A stretch of 64,000 bases of DNA from Candidatus Eremiobacterota bacterium (GCA_019240525.1 JAFAYE010000001.1:531300-595299), one strand, 5' to 3'; numbered from the stretch's first letter, positions 38,564 through 47,639 are shown. The notes: generated by a model not told the origin, from the sequence alone. Program-made: numbers and translations.

Positions 38564-39823
38564 TTACCAGGTTCCGACGAATGAAGGATCGATTGCGGCA
38601 TTGACAACGTTGGCAAAGGTCTCCATCGGACAGTCCAGCGCCGGGCATCCCGGCACGTAGACCGGTACGCGCAACGGGTTCTGACCCTGCCCTGCCCGCA
38701 TGGCATCGAGTGATTGTTCGGTGAAAAACGTGCGCACGAAGGGTTCGCCACCGCCGACGGGCTGACGCACCTCGAAGACAAGGGCGCCGCCGGGCGGCGT
38801 ATCGTCGAACTGATCGCCTTTGACGAGCCAAGAGAGCCCGAACATCGCCTGCAGCTCGGCAAGTTGGGTGTCGTGACCCGAGAGAAAGACGAATCGCGCC
38901 GTCGCAGGCACGCGCGTTCCGGCAACAGTCTTGCCCGTAGCGCCTTCTTGTAATGTCTGCAGAATGTGCGCCATGATGTTCGACGAATGCGCACGCGCGC
39001 CGTACCGGTTGTGCTCCAGACGCCGGCCGAGAACGTCGAGCTGCAGCAGTTCGAGAAGTTGCGCATGATTGACGCGGCTCCATCCAACGACGCGATGACC
39101 GTCAACGTATTCGAGCAGAAGATTTCCCGCGACATCGCCGGCCATGTCGAGGCCGCCATTGAGACTCGCGAGGCCGCCGTCGCCGTCATTCGTAACGTAT
39201 GTTGCTACGTCGGCAAGTCTCTTGCATCGTGCCGCTGCGGTACATCCGAGAATTTGCTCCATCGTCGAAAACTGTGCGTTGTACGCCTCGACAACGCCGC
39301 CGAAGCTACCCCCCACAGCGCCGAGGATCGAAGCCGTCGATTGTGCCTGGTTCACAACGCCAACGCCTGGAAGCGGGTCAAAAAGCGCATCGTTATCGCC
39401 GCCGGCGTGCCCAACCGTAATGCCGCATCCCGGCGCGAAACCCGAGACCACCGCGTCGCCCGTGGCCTTCGTGCGCTGGTCGACATCGGCCCAGACGAAG
39501 ACCGAATCTGCCGGTGGACAGCCGCGCGCGCCAAATCCCAGCTGCTGACCGTAAGCGCGGCGATAGTACTCGCCAAATTGGCGCATGAGTGAAGCGCCGC
39601 GGGCCGTGAGATATCCGGGCCGGACTTCCGACCACGAGGGCCATGGCTGGGCCGCGTAGGCCTGGAGCTCTTTGGGATGCGTCGGGGAGCGGACGCCATG
39701 ACGGCTCAGCACGACGACCATCATCAGCCGAGACGCCGGCGCGGGGGACGCGCTCGTGCCGGCAACGGCAGCACTGCCAAAAAGTAGCGCAAAGAGGATA
39801 ACGAAAAGCCCGAATTTGTTCAT
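38564..39823 (-). CDS. Secreted histidine-type acid phosphatase (phytase/glucose-1-phosphatase-like)
   Basis: A 419-residue exported phosphatase: signal peptide (KFGLFVILFALLFGSAAVAG), the nucleophile motif RHGVRSPT with His42, and the proton-donor HD motif in FLSGHDTQLAEL near residue 312. AppA/Agp-type members release phosphate from phytate, glucose-1-phosphate and other monoesters in the periplasm; the fit to one substrate cannot be made by eye. Several cysteines (CPPAD, GCGIT, CTAAARC, GCPALDC) suggest disulfides typical of secreted members. It is downstream of the TonB receptor but has its own consensus -10 (TATAAT) only six bases before the ATG. Confidence 0.9.
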   Translation of the reverse strand: MNKFGLFVILFALLFGSAAVAGTSASPAPASRLMMVVVLSRHGVRSPTHPKELQAYAAQPWPSWSEVRPGYLTARGASLMRQFGEYYRRAYGQQLGFGARGCPPADSVFVWADVDQRTKATGDAVVSGFAPGCGITVGHAGGDNDALFDPLPGVGVVNQAQSTASILGAVGGSFGGVVEAYNAQFSTMEQILGCTAAARCKRLADVATYVTNDGDGGLASLNGGLDMAGDVAGNLLLEYVDGHRVVGWSRVNHAQLLELLQLDVLGRRLEHNRYGARAHSSNIMAHILQTLQEGATGKTVAGTRVPATARFVFLSGHDTQLAELQAMFGLSWLVKGDQFDDTPPGGALVFEVRQPVGGGEPFVRTFFTEQSLDAMRAGQGQNPLRVPVYVPGCPALDCPMETFANVVNAAIDPSFVGTW

Positions 39824-39829
39824 GACGCC

Positions 39830-39854
39830 ATTATAGCGGTGTCAGTATGACACC
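39830..39854 (-). promoter_or_regulatory. Promoter of the histidine phosphatase gene with adjacent dyad
   Basis: On the minus strand a perfect TATAAT (39830-39835) ends six bases before the ATG. Two bases upstream of it is a perfect seven-base dyad, GGTGTCA-TAC-TGACACC (39838-39854), placed where it would overlap the -35/-10 spacer. The dyad could be an operator or the terminator of the TonB-receptor transcript; there is no T-run, which favours an operator. Confidence 0.5.
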
Positions 39855-39864
39855 AACATGAACG

Positions 39865-42657
39865 CTAAATCCCGATTTTGACGGTAAACCAATAACTGCG
39901 GAACGGAAGGCCGTACTCTTCGCTGCTCTGCTGCAACCCGCTGCTCGCACCGCCCAGCGCTGCCGAGCCGTAGAAGTTTTGCGGCATGTAAACGCCGTAC
40001 CCGATATAGCCGTACTGTTGAGCGACGCTATTAAAGAGGTTGTAGATGCCCATGTTGACCGACACCTGCCCGGTCGTTTTCGAGACGCTGGCATTCGCGA
40101 ACCAAAACGGATTGCGATTGTAGGAGTTGTTTCCACCAATATAGGTGGCATCGAGGCGCGCCCCAATCCCTAAGTTGTCCTGATATGCAATACCTGCGGA
40201 TCCTTGACGTAAAGGCACGCCGTTGATCTGACCGCCGTCGAGCACTCCCGTGTTCTGGATCAAAATATCTTGAGGAATGCCCAAATAGGCTGCTGATTGG
40301 ACGTCGAACGACGCATTGAAGGAGACATTGCGCGTGAGTCCGGCGTTGGCCGAGAGAACGATCCCACGATAGCGCGCCGAAGCTGCGTTATACGTCGTCG
40401 CGAACGCTAGATTCTTCACGCTGGGATTGAGCCCCGGGCACGAGTCGAGACGCGCCAGCGCCTTGTCGATATAATCTTGCGGTACGGTGATTCCGGGAAA
40501 GCCAACGATCGAAACGTTGCCGTTGAGCAGCGCCTCGTTTTCTAACGATTGATACACGTCGGCCTGAATGTTGGTCGTCGAACTGAAGCGATGACCGTAC
40601 GCCAGCTCGAGATCGCCCGCGGTTTCCGGTTGTAACTGAGGATTGGCGACCGAAGCAATGGAGACGAGCGCGCCGGTTCCGCTGGTGGCAGCCGGGCAGT
40701 TAATGCTCGACGGCGCTCCGTAGACCGGCGGCGCAAAGGCGATCAGCGAAGGATCGGGCTCGCTGTACGAGCGCCCGCCGGTAAGGCGAATCACGTCGCT
40801 GCTGTCGGGGCGATAGATCAGCGAGACCCGCGGATCGAAATGGGTCGAGGACGTATCGAGCGACCGTTGCAGCCAGACGCTGGCAAGGGCCGAAAACTTG
40901 TCGTTGGGTGACCAATTGTCGCGTACGAAGTAACTTGCCGTTGCCAAATAGAGCGGCGGGTTGAAGCCGAAGGCGTTATACGTCGTTCCGTTTACCAGCG
41001 AGTAGGGATACTGTCCGTTGCTGTTGGTTTGATGAAGCCAGGAGTATCCAAAGCCAACGTCGTTCTTCGGCATTGCAAAATCGTCGCTCAGCAGGTAGCC
41101 GCGGTTCGCGTAAAGGTCGAGATAGTTGGGGCCGGGACCATAGGGACCGATGGCCGCACCGGGTCCCTTCTGCTCGTTGTAGTTATAGGCGTCATCGAAG
41201 CCTTCGAGCGTGATCGTACCCGACCCCAGCTCCTGGGTCGCGCGCGCATCGTAGTCGACGTTGCCCAGCGTGCGCCAGCGATCGATTGACCCGCCGAACG
41301 GTCCGTAGAAGTCGACGGCGTATTGCGCGGGGTTCATGCACGTGTACCCCTGCGGATTGTCAATCAGAACGGCGATGCTGTCGTGGCAATAACGCCTCTT
41401 ACCGTTGACTAGGATATAATCACGACCGTTCTTGCTCGCCTCGATGCCTGCCAAGGTTTGCTGCGCCCCATAGAGCACATATGGAAAAGTCTCGTAATCG
41501 TTGTCGCCTTCGCCCGTCGAGTTCGACCAATCCTGAGCCGAGTAGGTGGTAAACTGGAGCGTCGTCTTCGGCGAAAAATCGTAGATGACTTTACCGACAA
41601 AGTTCCGTTGGACGTATCCGCCGCTGACCGGATAATAATTCAAGAGATTGTAGGCGTTGGCGTGAGTGAGGTCGGGTGGAGGCGCGCCGCCTTTGTATCC
41701 TGGATTGACGACGCTGGTCTGCAGCAACGCCGTTTGCTGGATAAAGCCGCCGGGAAAGTTTCCGGTCGTACCTTGCGAGCCCCAGGCGACGGCATAGCCG
41801 AGTTTTCCGAACGTTCCGGTCCCAAGCAGACCGGTCATCAGCTTGAGGTTACTACCGGCGCCTTCCGTAATGGAGACGTGGTTCTGTGGCGTTGGGTTAA
41901 TGGTTTGGAAGTTGACCGCGCCGGCGATGGTGGTCGCACCAAAGAGCCCGGTGGCACCCGAGCCGAAGACGACGTCGGCCGAACTGAGACCCCAGAACGG
42001 CGAAACGTTGTAGTTGTATCCCAAGCCCAAGGCGCCGACCGGACCGATCGGATGACCGTCGAGTAAGGTTGCGGTTTCGGTTGGGTCGTAGCCGCGGATG
42101 GAGAGCGACATATCGTCGCCCACGGACGAGCTGGTATACGTGATGATGCCTGGGACAGTCGTCAGAACGTCGCCGAGACGCTGAAAGCCTTCGTCTTGAA
42201 GCAGGCTCGTATCGATGTGCGCGTTGATCGTGGTGGTGGTTTGGAGCGCGGTACGGCCGCCGGCCACGACATAGCCGATCTGCTTGAGGCCTTCTCGCTG
42301 CCGGCTGATTGCGGTTTGAAACGAGACCTGGGGCGTGCCGGGCGCAATCAGTAAATCGGGTGTGTACCGGGTGGTCTCGTAGCCGGGGGCACGAATGAAG
42401 ACGGCGTACGTTCCCGGCGGCTGATTGGCAATGCTAAAGCGCCCGTCCTTGTCGGTTCGGGCGGTTTCAACGATTGCTCCGTTGCGGTGAAACTCGATCG
42501 TGGCATTGGAAACCGGCAGCCCACCCTGCGTGTCCAAAATTCGGCCGGTTATCGTCGCCCCGGAGCTGGGCTCGGGCGCGGCGGACGCCCCGGCGCAGGC
42601 CAAAGCGAAAAGCAACGCGGAGGCCAAGTACGATTTGGCGTTCATGCAGGCGCCCAT
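39865..42657 (-). CDS. TonB-dependent receptor with carboxypeptidase-regulatory-like domain
   Basis: A 930-residue outer-membrane receptor. After the signal peptide (SYLASALLFALACAGASA) comes a CarboxypepD_reg-like domain (ATITGRILDTQGGLPVSNATIEF ... GRFSIANQPPGTYAVFIRAPGYE), then a plug domain (GFQRLGDVLTTVPGIITYTSS, LSIRGYDPTETATLLDGHPIG) and a 22-strand-type barrel ending in aromatic strands (FRSYWFTVKIGI). ATG at 42657 or 42645 is possible; the second gives a more compact signal peptide. Its position between two extracellular phosphatases suggests uptake of a phosphorylated or phosphorus-rich compound, an inference from neighbours only. Confidence 0.88.
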   Translation of the reverse strand: MGACMNAKSYLASALLFALACAGASAAPEPSSGATITGRILDTQGGLPVSNATIEFHRNGAIVETARTDKDGRFSIANQPPGTYAVFIRAPGYETTRYTPDLLIAPGTPQVSFQTAISRQREGLKQIGYVVAGGRTALQTTTTINAHIDTSLLQDEGFQRLGDVLTTVPGIITYTSSSVGDDMSLSIRGYDPTETATLLDGHPIGPVGALGLGYNYNVSPFWGLSSADVVFGSGATGLFGATTIAGAVNFQTINPTPQNHVSITEGAGSNLKLMTGLLGTGTFGKLGYAVAWGSQGTTGNFPGGFIQQTALLQTSVVNPGYKGGAPPPDLTHANAYNLLNYYPVSGGYVQRNFVGKVIYDFSPKTTLQFTTYSAQDWSNSTGEGDNDYETFPYVLYGAQQTLAGIEASKNGRDYILVNGKRRYCHDSIAVLIDNPQGYTCMNPAQYAVDFYGPFGGSIDRWRTLGNVDYDARATQELGSGTITLEGFDDAYNYNEQKGPGAAIGPYGPGPNYLDLYANRGYLLSDDFAMPKNDVGFGYSWLHQTNSNGQYPYSLVNGTTYNAFGFNPPLYLATASYFVRDNWSPNDKFSALASVWLQRSLDTSSTHFDPRVSLIYRPDSSDVIRLTGGRSYSEPDPSLIAFAPPVYGAPSSINCPAATSGTGALVSIASVANPQLQPETAGDLELAYGHRFSSTTNIQADVYQSLENEALLNGNVSIVGFPGITVPQDYIDKALARLDSCPGLNPSVKNLAFATTYNAASARYRGIVLSANAGLTRNVSFNASFDVQSAAYLGIPQDILIQNTGVLDGGQINGVPLRQGSAGIAYQDNLGIGARLDATYIGGNNSYNRNPFWFANASVSKTTGQVSVNMGIYNLFNSVAQQYGYIGYGVYMPQNFYGSAALGGASSGLQQSSEEYGLPFRSYWFTVKIGI

Positions 42658-42680
42658 ACGCCGACGATGACGCAGCGAGT

Positions 42681-42708
42681 TTATGGGCAGCTTATGGTGC
42701 GGTTAACA
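42681..42708. promoter_or_regulatory. Three hexamers in exact 11-bp phase (OmpR/PhoB-type box)
   Basis: TTATGG (42681-42686), TTATGG (42692-42697) and TTAACA (42703-42708) start exactly 11 bases apart, on one face of the helix. This is the geometry used by winged-helix OmpR/PhoB regulators, and TTAACA with an 11-base period resembles the Bacillus PhoP box. It lies between the divergent TonB-receptor and phosphoesterase genes, close to an OmpR-type regulator gene. Confidence 0.5.
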
Positions 42709-42724
42709 TTCCGAATAGAGAAGG

Positions 42725-42741
42725 CTTCATGTTGCCTTCAT
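42725..42741. promoter_or_regulatory. Second direct repeat with 11-bp spacing
   Basis: CTTCAT occurs at 42725-42730 and 42736-42741, again 11 bases apart, just upstream of the phosphoesterase -10-like TAGAAT (42752-42757). The same bases also contain a GAAGGC/GCCTTC inverted repeat (42720-42739). Confidence 0.35.
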
Positions 42742-42760
42742 CAGGGTCGCTTAGAATGAG

Positions 42761-44337
42761 ATGATGCTTCTCGCTACTGTGGCCGCTCTTGCGATGGCCC
42801 CGTCCGCGGGCTCCGGTCGTGCCCAGCTCGTGGCGGCGCTGCGCGCTCGAGTTCGACACGTCTTTGTGATCTATCAAGAAAATCACTCGTTCGACAATTA
42901 CTTCGGCACGTATCCCGGCGCCGACAACCTGGCGACCCCCCAAGCGCAAGCGCATGGTTATCGCCAATACGATGCGATCCGAAAGGAGTGGGTTACCCCG
43001 TTTCGCATCACCGACCCGGATACCGAATCGCCCTCTCAGTCGCGCAGCATCGTCGCCGCAAAGATGAACGGCGGCCGCATGGATGCGTTCGTGTCGACCC
43101 AGGAAGCCTTTTCCCAGCGGAAGCTCGACAGCGCCGAAGCTCGTGCGGTGGGCTTGCTCACGATGGCCCATTACGATTGCGACACGATTCCGTTTCTGTG
43201 GAAGTACGCTCGCGCTTTCGCGCTCTTCGACCACATTTTCAGCGCGATAACCGGGCCGTCGACGCCGAATGCGATCGCACTCATTGCCGGGCAGGCGGGC
43301 GCCGTTACCAACGATCTGGACCCAGCCTACGGACCCTATTCGGAAGATTCCCAACGCTATCAAGTACCGCAGCGATACGCGACCTTGATGCTCGCGCTTG
43401 CGGGCAGCGACGCACGCCAGGCGACACGCGAAACGCAAGGGGTTGAGCGCGATCTAGGACAGGTCGCCGCCAGCGGGCGCGCGCCCATCCCATGGGGTTG
43501 GTATCAGGAGGGATATGTCTCGCCAACGCAAGCGCTCCCGGCTACGAAACGCACCACAACGCGCCACAATACTTCGGTTATCTGCGCGAAAACGACGTCT
43601 TCTGGCGCAACGTACACGACGCGCAAGCGATTTTGCCCCAGCTACGCGACGGCACGCTACCCGATCGCGGTATCTTTTACGTGAAGGGCGGCTCGCGCAA
43701 CGGCTTTGGATGGAAGCCGGCAAACCCCGATCCGTTCGTCCAGTCGAAGTATCTCGGCGACGACGATCATCCGGGTCCGGACGATACCGACGCGCAAATC
43801 GGCGAGGCATTCGTGGCGACTTTCGTCAACGCGGTGGCGCGCAGCAAATACTGGAACGATTCGGCGATCGTCGTGACCTGGGATGACCCCGGGGGCTTCT
43901 ACGATCACGTTCCGCCGCCCCGGAGCGGCGCATGCCCCGATGGTGGCTTATGTGGTGACGGGCCGCGTCTTCCGTTCATCGTGATATCGCCGTACGCTCG
44001 CAGTGGCGCAATCGTGCACGATGCCGGCGACCAAATCTCGATCCTCAAGTTCGCCGAGCAACTCTTCGCCGTGCCGGCGCTTGCGTCGCTGCCCGACCAG
44101 AGCAGCGATGGGATCGTCGCGCGTGACGAATCGCCGGCGACGACCGATCTTCTAGGTGCTTTCGATCCGGCGCGTCTGAGCGGAACGACGCCGCCGATTC
44201 CGGCTCGAGAGGCGACGATTCCCGATGCAATCGTGAACGCGTTCCCTGCGGCGATGAACTGCCGCTCGCTCGGGATCGCTCCAGTCAATCTTCCGACGTC
44301 GTCGAAGCCGCCGCCAGGTTTTCGGGTGAGGTTCTGA
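42761..44337 (+). pseudogene. Phosphoesterase-family (phospholipase C/acid phosphatase) gene with a frameshift
   Basis: Two overlapping frames encode one PF04185-type phosphoesterase. The first (from 42761) has a signal-like start, VIYQENHSFDNYFGTYPGA, ITGPSTPNAIALIAGQAG and WGWYQEGY. The second (from about 43540 to 44337) continues with PGYETHHNAPQYFGYL, VTWDDPGGFYDHVPPP and the C-terminus. The switch falls between about 43515 and 43545 and corresponds to one missing base. Both halves are otherwise intact and undecayed, so this is either a very recent mutation or a sequencing/assembly error. The intact enzyme would release phosphate from phospholipids or phosphoesters outside the cytoplasm. 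A TAGAAT element lies six bases before the second ATG (42764). Confidence 0.85.
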
Positions 44338-44363
44338 CCTTGAAGCCGTCGTAACACTGGATC

Positions 44364-45035
44364 GTGCGCGTACTCGTCGTTGAAGACGATCCGCCGCTGC
44401 GAAGATTGCTGCGCCGCGGCCTAACCGAGGACGGATACGTCGTTGACGCACTCGCCGACGGATGCGATTGCGAGGAGTATCTCGTGGGGGCGCGATACGA
44501 TGCTCTGGTCCTCGACCTCAGCCTTCCGGGCGAAGATGGATTGGAGATCTTGCGTCGGTTGCGAGCGAACGGAAACGCAGTACCCGTCCTCGTCCTGACT
44601 GCAAGGGATACTGCCGGCGACGTGGTGAGCGGCCTCGATGCCGGTGCCGACGATTATTTGCGCAAACCGTTTTCCTTCGACGAGCTCGAGGCGCGTTTGC
44701 GTTCCCTGCGGCGACGGCTGCCCGCCTGGACCGCCGCGTCGTTGCAATTCGGCGATCTGGTCTTCGACTCCGAGACCCGCCAAGCGCAGCGTGCGGGTCG
44801 CGAGTTGTTTCTGACCGCCAAGGAGAGCCTCTTTCTCGAGGTACTGATGCGTCACGCCGGACGAACCGTCACTCGCCGAATGCTCGAAGACCGTTTATGG
44901 GATCGTGAAAGCGACCGCATCTCCAACGTACTGGACGTCTATGCGCGCCGATTGCGCAAGAAGCTCACCGAGTGCGGCGAGCCGCAGATCTTACACACGC
45001 ATCGCGGCTTGGGATACCGGCTGGGCGAAACGTGA
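44364..45035 (+). CDS. OmpR-family response regulator
   Basis: A 223-residue two-domain regulator: receiver with acidic pocket EDD (7-9), phosphorylation site Asp51 in VLDLSLPGEDG, T in VLTARD and Lys in LRKPF, followed by a winged helix (about 125-220) with LTAKESLFLEVLMRHAGRTV and VLDVYARRLRKKL. GTG start; it lies 26 bases after the phosphoesterase stop and overlaps the kinase start (GTGA), so the three genes may be one transcript. By position the pair probably controls the surrounding phosphatase/TonB-receptor genes, whose shared promoter region has 11-bp-phased repeats of the kind this family binds. Confidence 0.94.
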   Translation: MRVLVVEDDPPLRRLLRRGLTEDGYVVDALADGCDCEEYLVGARYDALVLDLSLPGEDGLEILRRLRANGNAVPVLVLTARDTAGDVVSGLDAGADDYLRKPFSFDELEARLRSLRRRLPAWTAASLQFGDLVFDSETRQAQRAGRELFLTAKESLFLEVLMRHAGRTVTRRMLEDRLWDRESDRISNVLDVYARRLRKKLTECGEPQILHTHRGLGYRLGET

Positions 45036-46399
45036 GCATTCGCACGCGCTTCACATTTACCGTCGTCGCGATCGTTGCCGTGACCGTCGCGCTCTTCGCC
45101 ACACTCTCCATTATAGCCCTGGATCGCGCGTTGCATTCGGGCTTTCGTTCCGGCTTATCTGCCGATGCGCAAGCGATCGCGACCGCGGTGGACGTCCACG
45201 ACGGGCGGGTTTCGGTGGATAAGAATGACCTTCAGGCGCTAGCATCGCTGAATCCCCAGATCTCCTTTGCGGTCTACGCCGCCGGCGGTGCTAGAGTCGG
45301 CGGTGAAGCGGCGCCGTCGCGAACGCAAAAGTGGCAGAGCGCGAGCGCGCCGGTGGCGCGCGAAGGGCATACGTACGGCTGGGTAACGGTCTGGCAATCC
45401 GGTCGCTGGATTGGCGACCTCGAACGTAAGACTGCCCTCGTCCTATCGAGTGTTGGCCTTTTGCTGATTGCGCTAGGAGCTATTGCTTCGCGCCGCGTTG
45501 CCGTCCGGGTGCTGGGGCCGGTGGCGCAAATCGCCTCGCTCGCCGAAGGCATCGAAGCGAACGACCTTTCCGGACGGCTCCGAGTTGACGGCCGCGACGA
45601 GCTCGGCCGTCTCTGCGCCACCTTCGACCGCATGCTCGATCGTTTGCAGGGAGCGTTTGTGCGCGAACGGCGCTTCGTCGCCGACGCGTCGCACGAGCTT
45701 CGTGCGCCACTTGCCGTCCTACAGGCCGAAACTGAGCTCGCGCTGCGGCGCGAGCGTACGAGCGGCGAATATCGTGCAGCTCTGGCGTCGATCGAGCAAG
45801 AGGCGGACCGCCTCGAACATTTGGTCGACGAACTTCTTGCGGCCGCACGTGCAGAGGTGGACGCGAATCAACGCCAAGCATTCGATGCGAACGCACTGGT
45901 TAGCGACATAGCGGCTCGAGTACGACCCGCGGCCGCTGCGCGCAACATCAACGTCTCCGTCGAGACCAACGGCGAAGCCGTGGCACACGCCAATCGCGCC
46001 ACGCTCGAGCGGGCCCTGGTCGCAATCGCGCACAATGCCGTTACCTATGGCCGCGCCGAAGGAACCGTCAAACTCCGGGCGAGCGCAGCAAACGATTCCG
46101 TTCTTATCGAGATCGCGGACGACGGCGCGGGATTCAGCAACGAAGCACTCGCTCACGCGACCGAGAGATTTTGGCGCGGGGATACTTCGCGGCCGCGCGG
46201 TGGTACGGGCCTGGGGCTGGCGATCGCGCGAACGATGGTTGAAGCGAATCGCGGCACGCTCGCATTAGCAAACGCGCCAAAGGGAGGCGCGAAGGTCATT
46301 ATCGAGGTGCCGTCTTACGGCGCGACACTCTCCGGCGATTCAGCGGATAGGTCGGCGAGTTTGCGCGACATGATATCGAGAACGAGCGGCCACGTGTAA
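45032..46399 (+). CDS. Sensor histidine kinase
   Basis: A 455-residue membrane kinase: helix 1 (about 8-30), a ~100-residue periplasmic sensor, helix 2 (about 136-155), HAMP (VRVLGPVAQIASLAEGIEANDLSGRL), HisKA with His221 in DASHELRAPLAVLQ, and HATPase with NAVTYG, DDGAGF and GTGLGLAIARTMVE. The GTG at 45032 overlaps the regulator stop and starts right before the first membrane helix; the longer frame is antisense-style overlap with the regulator. The periplasmic domain is too short to name the signal. The last 85 bases overlap the convergent glycosyltransferase gene. Confidence 0.93.
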   Translation: MSIRTRFTFTVVAIVAVTVALFATLSIIALDRALHSGFRSGLSADAQAIATAVDVHDGRVSVDKNDLQALASLNPQISFAVYAAGGARVGGEAAPSRTQKWQSASAPVAREGHTYGWVTVWQSGRWIGDLERKTALVLSSVGLLLIALGAIASRRVAVRVLGPVAQIASLAEGIEANDLSGRLRVDGRDELGRLCATFDRMLDRLQGAFVRERRFVADASHELRAPLAVLQAETELALRRERTSGEYRAALASIEQEADRLEHLVDELLAAARAEVDANQRQAFDANALVSDIAARVRPAAAARNINVSVETNGEAVAHANRATLERALVAIAHNAVTYGRAEGTVKLRASAANDSVLIEIADDGAGFSNEALAHATERFWRGDTSRPRGGTGLGLAIARTMVEANRGTLALANAPKGGAKVIIEVPSYGATLSGDSADRSASLRDMISRTSGHV

Positions 46400-47595
46400 C
46401 GCCGCGCCGTCGCCTCTCCTGAAGCCGCAATCTCCATCGCGCGATCGTGATCGGCGAGAAGATGCTCGAGGAGATGCGTGAGCTCGCGAGGTTCGGCCGT
46501 ATCGCAAACCAGCCCATTACGAAACGGTTCGACGTAATCTTCGCCGGTCGAACCGGTTACCGCCAACCCGCCAACGGCCATGACTTCAAGACCGACCAGG
46601 CCAAACGGCTCGCGTCCGCTGTTGGCTAAGACCGCATCCGCCGTATGGTAGAGCGCAAGCAGCGCGGCTTCCGGAATAAAGCTACGAACATGGACGATCG
46701 AACCCGGCGCCGACGCTATTGCTTCGAGAACGTCGGACGGATCGCGGGATTCCACGGTAAGGTCGGCCACGTAAAGGCCTCGTTTGCCCGCGTGCTCGAG
46801 AACGACGGCGCCATACTCTTCGCGCCCGCCACGCATCACCAATGTCGCTTCGGGATGATGCGAAACCACATTCGCAAACGCATCCACGACTTGCAACCAC
46901 CGCTTGTCTTCGTCGAATCGCGCGATTTTTACGAAAAGCGGGCGTCGGCGCTCGAAGCCCTTGAGCGCCACGCGGACCAGCTTCTTCTCGGCTCCCTCAA
47001 GCAGCCGCTCCGGGATACCGTTAGGAATCACGAGCGCGTCAACTCCGTGCGCCTGGAGCTCGTATTTCATGTAGCGGCTGACGGTCGTGATTCGCGCCGC
47101 ATTTTGTAATCCACTCCAGTCGATGGTATGAAAGCCGAATGTATTATTCGCGTTCCACACCATTATGACGTGCTCCCGAAGTCCGCGCTCGCGCAGAATT
47201 GCGTCCAAAGCGATGACACTCGGAGCCGTTTGCCAGTCCTCGGCAAGGACGAGTACGGATTCTCGGCGCGCGGCGGCGGCGGCGACGACATCCTCTGCCA
47301 CGAACGAGGGCACGCTCGCGGTATAGTCGTTCATCTTGGCGATCTCGCCCTCGTAGACGCTGTTTGGATAGTAGGTTGAGATCCACTGGCACCACCGCCG
47401 ATATTCAAGCTTGTCGTGCGGCTGCGAGATCGGTGGACGATTGGGGTCGCCGACGAAGATAAGCGTGGTTTTTATGTCGGCCTCTGCCAGCGCTGCGCTA
47501 AGCTCGCTGACTCGCGTCCCAAGGCCGCCGACCATTGAGTACGGGTCGGGCCCTTCGAACGAGAGTAATACGGCATTCTCCGGCAGCGAAACCAT
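46315..47595 (-). CDS. GT4 family glycosyltransferase
   Basis: A 426-residue GT-B enzyme. The N-terminal half opens VLLSFEGPDPYSMVGGLGTRVSELSAAL, the GGLG loop that grips the donor in glycogen/starch synthase-like members; the C-terminal half has VKIARFDEDKRWLQVVDAF and the GT4 EX7E motif in REPFGLVGLEVMAVGG. It could transfer glucose from a nucleotide sugar to a polysaccharide or trehalose-like acceptor, and given the alpha-glucan operon upstream a glycogen-synthase-like role is worth considering but unproved. The ATG at 47595 is chosen over a frame reaching 48030 that is antisense to the pterin dehydratase gene. Confidence 0.85.
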   Translation of the reverse strand: MVSLPENAVLLSFEGPDPYSMVGGLGTRVSELSAALAEADIKTTLIFVGDPNRPPISQPHDKLEYRRWCQWISTYYPNSVYEGEIAKMNDYTASVPSFVAEDVVAAAAARRESVLVLAEDWQTAPSVIALDAILRERGLREHVIMVWNANNTFGFHTIDWSGLQNAARITTVSRYMKYELQAHGVDALVIPNGIPERLLEGAEKKLVRVALKGFERRRPLFVKIARFDEDKRWLQVVDAFANVVSHHPEATLVMRGGREEYGAVVLEHAGKRGLYVADLTVESRDPSDVLEAIASAPGSIVHVRSFIPEAALLALYHTADAVLANSGREPFGLVGLEVMAVGGLAVTGSTGEDYVEPFRNGLVCDTAEPRELTHLLEHLLADHDRAMEIAASGEATARRYTWPLVLDIMSRKLADLSAESPESVAP

Positions 47596-47639
47596 CGAGC
47601 GCAACTTTGCACCTTGGCGAGAATTTCCCGCATCCTGGG

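Noticed and set aside
43492-44337. Independent gene for the second phosphoesterase half
   Set aside because: It begins mid-domain and continues the homology of the upstream frame; treated as one frameshifted gene.
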